NCBI GenBank assembly: GCA_017745135.1
Contig: JAGIAB010000087.1
Span: 1 to 9,893 of the forward strand
Source: Flavisolibacter sp.
GTDB lineage: Bacteria; Bacteroidota; Bacteroidia; Chitinophagales; Chitinophagaceae
Direction: 5' to 3'
Length of the DNA: 9,893 nt
In this document: piece by piece, positions 5,609 through 9,893 of the stretch
How positions within the stretch are numbered: position 1 is the first letter of the stretch
How the letters are laid out: each line of letters opens with the position of its first letter
Made by a program: the position numbers and the translations under genes
The notes under the pieces: generated by a model
What the model was told of the DNA's origin: nothing
The model's database searches: none
The model's input: only the letters and a program-made list of their open reading frames with translations

Positions 5609-8038
5609 CTAATCCTTGTTTTTCTTTTTGAATAGTCTCTTTAGAAAGTTTCCTTCCTTATTGTCTCTCTTTGGATCTTGTGGTAATCCCATATCGCCAA
5701 TCTTTGGTGATTTGTTAGTGCCGGAATCTTTCTTGTTATTATTGTTTCTTACAGGCGGGGTTATCGACTTGTTTTCATCAACCGGCGGTTGCGATTCCGG
5801 GGGAATATTGGTGATCGTATCCAAATAATCATCGCTGCTAACGCCGTTATCCATTTGTTCGCCAACGCCATCACCATAGTTGATGGAGTTGGCATCATTC
5901 AATTCATTATACAAATCGGCAGGCTTTGAAAATTCAGCATCTCTTCTTATTCCCAACGATTGATCGGCATATACTTTTTTAAAGAAGGCTTCCCAAATAG
6001 GCCGTGCTGCTGTTCCTCCGTAAAAGGCACCGCTTTGTATTTGAATAAAGCGATCATCACAACCCACCCAAACACCTGCTAACAACTGTGGTGTAAAGCC
6101 CATAAACCAGAAGTCGGCATTATCATTAGTAGTTCCGGTTTTGCCAGCCATTTCCTTTGCACCTAAACGGTCTTTTAATCCGGCGGCTGTGCCTATAGTT
6201 ACAGGGCCTTCCATCATTTGTATCATTTGATAAGCGGTTGCTTCGCTTACGGTTTCTTTGCGGTTGGCACCAATATCAAAACGTTTGATCACATTTCCGT
6301 TGCGATCTTCAATTCGTGAAATGTAAGAAGGCTTGGTTTCAAATCCGCCACCTGCAAAAATGCTGTAAGCCCACATCATTTCATATAACGAAAGATCGCA
6401 AGCTCCTAGTGCTATTGAAGGATAAGGCTCAACTTTTGTTGGAATATTTAATTTTTCGTTCAAGAAGTTGGCAAATTGCGCCGGGCCAACCTGCTTCATA
6501 ATATAGGCGGAGGCACAGTTACGCGACCATGTGAGTGCATTAGCCATTGTCACAGTTCTTCCGGAACATGATCTTGTTGTTGCAGGCACCAACTGGTTTT
6601 TACCAAAACTTTGTTGAACATCTTCCACCATGGAATTGGGATTCATTCCTCTTTCCTCAATGGCCTGGCAGTAAAGTAGTGGTTTAATGGTAGAACCCAC
6701 CTGCCTTTTCGTTCTCATATTGACGTGATCGAGCTTGTAAGTTTTAAAATCAATACCGCCGACCCATGCTCTTACTTCTCCTGTAACAGGGTCCATAACC
6801 ATAAACCCGCTCTGCATCATCTGGCGATGATATTTGATGGAATCTATTGGGGTCATGACCGTATCGGTTGAACGCTTGCTGTTCCATGCAAAAACTTTCA
6901 TCGGAACTTTCTTGTTGAAGGATGCTGTTATTTCTTCATCGCTAAAACCATCTTCTTTCATGCTCTTCCAGCGGTCGCTGTTTTTCATGGCTGTTCTCAG
7001 CACTTCAGGACGTTCTTTCCAAATGGTTCCTTTTTTTATGTTGGATTGTGCATTCAGTGCTTTTTGAAGCATGGGCATTTGCTGCGCCATTGCTTCCTCG
7101 GCATATTGTTGCATTTTAGGGATGATCGTTGTATAGATTTTCAATCCATCTTTATAAATATCATAAGAGTCTCCATCCGGTTTTGTCATGTCTTTCAAAG
7201 CATCCCTTACGGCATCTTTTAAAACTGCTTCGCGGAAATAAGGAGCATAACCACTGTTCTCATCGGCTTTTTTATAATTAAGCGGGATGGGCATTGCTTT
7301 GTATTTGGTAACATCAGCGGAACTAAGGAATCCATTCCTTCCCATCTGGCCAAGCACAACATTCTTTCGATTGAACGCCTGAACAGGATGTGTCCTGGGA
7401 TTATAAATACTGTTTCCTTTCAGCATTCCTACTAATGTTGCAGCTTCAACAGGATTCACCCTGTCAGGTTCTTTTTGAAAGAACGTTCTGGAAGCATTGC
7501 GAATACCATAAACATTATCTCCAAAAGGAACAGCATTCAGATAAAGAGCGATGATTTCCTGTTTGGTAAAATTTCGTTCCAGCCGGATTGCAATAATGTA
7601 CTCTTTTAATTTTTGGATAATTCTTGCAACCGGATTCCTGGCTCTTTCTGCAAACAAGTTTAATGCAAGCTGCTGAGTAATTGTGGAGCCTCCGCCATCT
7701 CTGCCCAATTTAACAATGGCACCAAGCGTTCGTTTAAAATCTATGCCCGAGTGATCATAAAAACGTTCATCCTCTGTTGCTACCAAGGCGTTGATGATGT
7801 TTGGAGAAATATCTTTATAATCGACCATACTGCGATTTCCCTTTTCGCTATAAAATCTTCCCATGAGTGTTCCATCTGAAGCAATGACCTCAGATGCCTG
7901 GAGAATGCTTGGATTCTCCAATTCCTTTAATTTGGGAAGACGGCCAAAAACACCAAATATGATCAAAACGATCAATAAAAGAAAAGCGCCGATGCCGCTG
8001 AAAAAAATCAACCAAAAGATGCGTATGCTCTTTTTCAT
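5609..8038 (-). CDS. mrcA: Class A penicillin-binding protein 1A (glycosyltransferase/transpeptidase)
   Basis: Bifunctional peptidoglycan synthase that polymerises lipid II glycan chains and cross-links stem peptides in the periplasm. Residues 1-7 are a basic cytosolic tip and about 8-32 form the single membrane anchor. The GT51 glycosyltransferase spans about 55-230, with catalytic Glu89 in 'ATEDERFYDHSG', 'GGSTITQQLALNLF' (116-129), 'RNFTKQEIIALYLN' (155-168) and a 'GMLKGNSIYNP' stretch (204-214). A linker of about 170 residues follows. The transpeptidase has Ser449 in 'STIK', 'SRN' at 505-507 and 'KTGT' at 633-636, so both activities look intact. The tail after about 695 is rich in Asn, Pro and Asp and ends in a basic 'FLKRLFKKKNKD'. 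At 809 residues it has the usual length for the class. The ATG fits the anchor directly. It lies 189 bp downstream of the SprE/PorW-like gene on the same strand. The symbol mrcA (ponA) is by family only; strict orthology is not shown. Confidence 0.95.
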   Translation of the reverse strand: MKKSIRIFWLIFFSGIGAFLLLIVLIIFGVFGRLPKLKELENPSILQASEVIASDGTLMGRFYSEKGNRSMVDYKDISPNIINALVATEDERFYDHSGIDFKRTLGAIVKLGRDGGGSTITQQLALNLFAERARNPVARIIQKLKEYIIAIRLERNFTKQEIIALYLNAVPFGDNVYGIRNASRTFFQKEPDRVNPVEAATLVGMLKGNSIYNPRTHPVQAFNRKNVVLGQMGRNGFLSSADVTKYKAMPIPLNYKKADENSGYAPYFREAVLKDAVRDALKDMTKPDGDSYDIYKDGLKIYTTIIPKMQQYAEEAMAQQMPMLQKALNAQSNIKKGTIWKERPEVLRTAMKNSDRWKSMKEDGFSDEEITASFNKKVPMKVFAWNSKRSTDTVMTPIDSIKYHRQMMQSGFMVMDPVTGEVRAWVGGIDFKTYKLDHVNMRTKRQVGSTIKPLLYCQAIEERGMNPNSMVEDVQQSFGKNQLVPATTRSCSGRTVTMANALTWSRNCASAYIMKQVGPAQFANFLNEKLNIPTKVEPYPSIALGACDLSLYEMMWAYSIFAGGGFETKPSYISRIEDRNGNVIKRFDIGANRKETVSEATAYQMIQMMEGPVTIGTAAGLKDRLGAKEMAGKTGTTNDNADFWFMGFTPQLLAGVWVGCDDRFIQIQSGAFYGGTAARPIWEAFFKKVYADQSLGIRRDAEFSKPADLYNELNDANSINYGDGVGEQMDNGVSSDDYLDTITNIPPESQPPVDENKSITPPVRNNNNKKDSGTNKSPKIGDMGLPQDPKRDNKEGNFLKRLFKKKNKD

Positions 8039-8104
8039 GTAATTGAATTTAAGCTAAGAGGATAAGAGTGTATTCGCTTGTTGTTATCTTACCTTTTAGC
8101 ATGT

Positions 8105-8112
8105 CAAAACTA
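8105..8112 (-). promoter_or_regulatory. Candidate -7 element for the PBP1A gene
   Basis: The minus strand reads TAGTTTTG, an exact match to the Bacteroidota -7 consensus TAnnTTTG, about 65 bases upstream of the PBP1A start. The upstream -33 region is AT-rich without a clear TTG. It lies in the 189-bp gap after the SprE/PorW-like gene, where I see no strong terminator. The PBP1A gene could therefore have its own promoter and also receive read-through. No other gene or RNA is evident in the gap. Confidence 0.35.
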
Positions 8113-8227
8113 TAAAATAGGGTATAATGGAAGGTTAAAAATAGATTAGACAGAGACAGAGGCCTGGAAGAGAAAACTTACGATGTAATTATTCGGGTTC
8201 CTACTATTCCCAAACTTCTAACTCAGC

Positions 8228-9893
8228 TTAGAATTTACCCGGCAAGTTTTGAACCAAAAATTTACGGTACTGCTCTAAATCTTTCTTTTCCAGCAGAAGC
8301 GGCAGGTTCTCATCATCGATGATCGAAAAAGAATATTTTTCTGCCTTTAGCCAGGGCATTACTTCCGATGGAGCAGCCTGTCTTGCTGAGGTCATGTAAT
8401 TCAACGCTTCCTGTGCCGAAGCAAAATCACCGATCAATAAAATTTTTCTATTCGCATCCAGGTCAACCACGTTCATTGGGAAAGTTTGATGATAGCGTTC
8501 GCGGTTGAAGCGGGTATAAGCATTTCTTACTTCGGTTACAAATAAAGGATCTACTTTATCTAAAACAATAGCGGCATGATGCTTTGTTGTGGAATCAAAA
8601 TAATATTCGCCGGGTTTGCGCAAAGGTCTGGGAGGGGCATTGATTACAGGCTTGTTAACGGCCGTATCTTTTTTAACCGGCGGATTGGTGGTTACGTCAG
8701 GTTTTATGATTACATCAGGTTTTTTTACAACAGTGTCCTTTTTGATTTGAGGACTGGTTACAATTGGTTTATTCGTAAGTGAATCATTCTTAGTTGGATT
8801 AGTGACAAGGTTTGGTTTGCCGGCGATGGTATCTTTTCTTACAGGAGGAGCTTGAATAACAGGTTGTACGGGATTGGTGGTTGTGGTGTCTTCAACTCTT
8901 TGAATCTGGTACCTCGACAACTCATCTTCAATTTGTGCACGCCGGTTTAAAACATCAATCATGGTTTGAGCCTTTGTTGCCATTGGGGCGTTCGGATCTT
9001 GCCCGATCAATGTTTGCAAAATATTTTTAGCGATGCTATCATCTCTCTGGCGAATATGATATACGGCCTCGATATACAATAACTGCGGTTGCCAGTAATT
9101 GGTTTGATAAATACTATCCGCCAGTTTTTTGGCTGCTTCTGCTTCGTCAAACCTTCCTTCAATAAAGAGGTTATAAATATCGTTGTAAGCCTTCGTGGCT
9201 TCTTCTGATTTGCCACCGGTAACCGGTGCTTTACCAGTAGAAATAATGGTTGCGAATTTTGAGGAAGGATATTGGGTTACTAACAACTGTTTAATCTTAT
9301 TGGCTTCCACTTCATTGCCAGCTTTCAAATAAGCGTAGTACAGGTTAAACAATACCTCGCTCATGTTGGGATAAGAGGGATAGTGGCTTCTTAATTTTTC
9401 GAGAGCGTCTATGGCGGATAAATAATCTTCAGCTTCGTTCAACAGAACAGAGCCTAACCCAAACAGGGCATTGCTGATGGAATCGTTGGACGCTTTTAAT
9501 TGATTTTCGGTAAGCGGAAGGTCTTTTGTTAAACTGTTAATGTCCGGAGTATTGTCAACCGGAACTGCAGGATTGCCGCTTTGATTTGCCGGCATGTTAC
9601 TATCAGGAGGCCGCGTAGTGAGTTGTTGTGTAACACTCGAAAATCGTCTCCAGTTATCTGCGTTCGGCCGGTTGCCCCACACCTGTTTGAACTGTGCGGC
9701 GCCCTGTGTTTTTAAAGTGTTGTTATAGAAATACCATTCTCCTTTGGATTGCGATGAGGCAAAAAGATCGGTGGCATTATTGCCTGGAAGCGAATTGCCC
9801 GAAGTGAGTACAGCATCGCTTAATCCCTGTTCTTTCAGCAATCGTCTTAGCAGTTTATTGAGATAAACTGTTCTTTCTTCCTCAGGCATTGCA
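8228..9893 (-). CDS. sprE: SprE/PorW-like T9SS/gliding protein, C-terminal part
   Basis: Partial: the frame is open through the right edge, and the ATG at 9889 is probably internal, since full SprE proteins are much longer. SprE (Flavobacterium) and PorW (Porphyromonas) are outer-membrane lipoproteins needed for type IX secretion and, in gliders, motility. Numbering from the 9889 Met, the family signature 'EWYFYNN' (51-57) leads into 'FKQVWGNRPNADNWRRFSS' (67-85). TPR-like helical repeats follow at about 138-320, including 'LLNEAEDYLSAIDALEKL' and 'YLKAGNEVEANKIKQLL'. Then comes a Pro/Lys/Thr-rich linker (335-426) and a C-terminal alpha/beta domain (about 435-553) with 'HAAIVLD', 'ILLIGDFASAQEALNYM' and 'YSFSIID', typical of the family end. 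The signal peptide and lipobox would lie outside the window. PBP1A follows on the same strand. Assignment rests on motif recognition; the gene symbol is tentative because the N-terminus is absent. Confidence 0.8.
   Translation of the reverse strand, partial: AMPEEERTVYLNKLLRRLLKEQGLSDAVLTSGNSLPGNNATDLFASSQSKGEWYFYNNTLKTQGAAQFKQVWGNRPNADNWRRFSSVTQQLTTRPPDSNMPANQSGNPAVPVDNTPDINSLTKDLPLTENQLKASNDSISNALFGLGSVLLNEAEDYLSAIDALEKLRSHYPSYPNMSEVLFNLYYAYLKAGNEVEANKIKQLLVTQYPSSKFATIISTGKAPVTGGKSEEATKAYNDIYNLFIEGRFDEAEAAKKLADSIYQTNYWQPQLLYIEAVYHIRQRDDSIAKNILQTLIGQDPNAPMATKAQTMIDVLNRRAQIEDELSRYQIQRVEDTTTTNPVQPVIQAPPVRKDTIAGKPNLVTNPTKNDSLTNKPIVTSPQIKKDTVVKKPDVIIKPDVTTNPPVKKDTAVNKPVINAPPRPLRKPGEYYFDSTTKHHAAIVLDKVDPLFVTEVRNAYTRFNRERYHQTFPMNVVDLDANRKILLIGDFASAQEALNYMTSARQAAPSEVMPWLKAEKYSFSIIDDENLPLLLEKKDLEQYRKFLVQNLPGKF
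8627..8851 (-). repeat. Degenerate Pro/Lys/Asp-Thr repeat linker in the SprE/PorW-like gene
   Basis: About four imperfect repeats of the form P-x-x-K-K/N-D-S/T-x-x-x-K-P-x-V encode the linker between the TPR region and the C-terminal domain. Examples are 'RKDTIAGKPNLV', 'KNDSLTNKPIV', 'KKDTVVKKPDV' and 'KKDTAVNKPVI'. The DNA repeats are visible too (forms of 'acagtgtcctttttgattt' and 'gccgtatcttttttaac' on the plus strand). Such a stretch is expected to be extended, flexible and variable in length between strains. Confidence 0.7.

Noticed and set aside
8150..8162. Tandem GACAGA copies in the gap between the two envelope genes
   Set aside because: Only two six-base copies; no sign of a larger repeat array or CRISPR.
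8192..8214. Short hairpin TTTGGG...CCCGAA after the SprE/PorW-like stop on the minus strand
   Set aside because: Six pairs with a wobble, an 11-base loop and no T-tract; not enough to call a terminator.
9007..9216. A 69-codon minus-strand frame within the SprE/PorW-like gene
   Set aside because: Out-of-frame shadow of the TPR-coding sequence; the annotated frame has clear family motifs on both sides.

Overview
The window looks like chromosomal DNA of a Bacteroidota bacterium, most likely of the Chitinophagaceae or a close relative. The grounds are moderate-to-low GC, a C-terminal part of a SprE/PorW-type component of the type IX secretion and gliding machinery (a system restricted to this phylum), a DUF4846 lipoprotein, a cytosolic kinase with many PAS domains, weak Shine-Dalgarno sequences, and two matches to the phylum's -7 promoter motif TAnnTTTG. 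I see no rRNA, tRNA, CRISPR array, insertion sequence or phage gene.

Layout. Positions 42-3650 (minus) hold a soluble sensor histidine kinase of 1202 residues: an alpha-helical N-terminus, six PAS domains, then HisKA and HATPase_c. The first four PAS modules form a tandem ladder with a 127-128 residue period. The gene appears to begin at a TTG codon and ends just past the G2 box, without the usual last beta strand. Two other reading frames continue off the left edge and may be the start of the next gene. Positions 3772-4362 (minus) encode a very acidic, probably disordered protein of 196 residues, followed two bases after its stop by a perfect 12-bp hairpin. A 269-bp divergent intergenic region separates it from a plus-strand lipoprotein gene of the DUF4846 family (4632-5420), which is preceded by a 14-codon ORF overlapping its start by ATGA. 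A hairpin at 5544-5581 lies between this gene and the convergent 5609-8038 (minus), a complete bifunctional class A penicillin-binding protein. After a 189-bp gap, 8228 to the right edge (minus) carries the C-terminal part of the SprE/PorW-like protein.

How the genes relate. The right half is an envelope block: peptidoglycan synthesis (PBP1A) beside a T9SS/gliding lipoprotein, facing a predicted outer-membrane lipoprotein of unknown function. The left half is signalling (PAS kinase) plus the acidic protein. Nothing in the sequence ties kinase and envelope genes together functionally. Most of the window is conventional. The points most worth a second look are a possible Cys-His hydrolase arrangement in the DUF4846 lipoprotein, the unusual 3' end of the kinase, the conserved-looking acidic tail of the disordered protein, and the T9SS/PBP1A adjacency. 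I did not find convincing evidence for a wholly new system.
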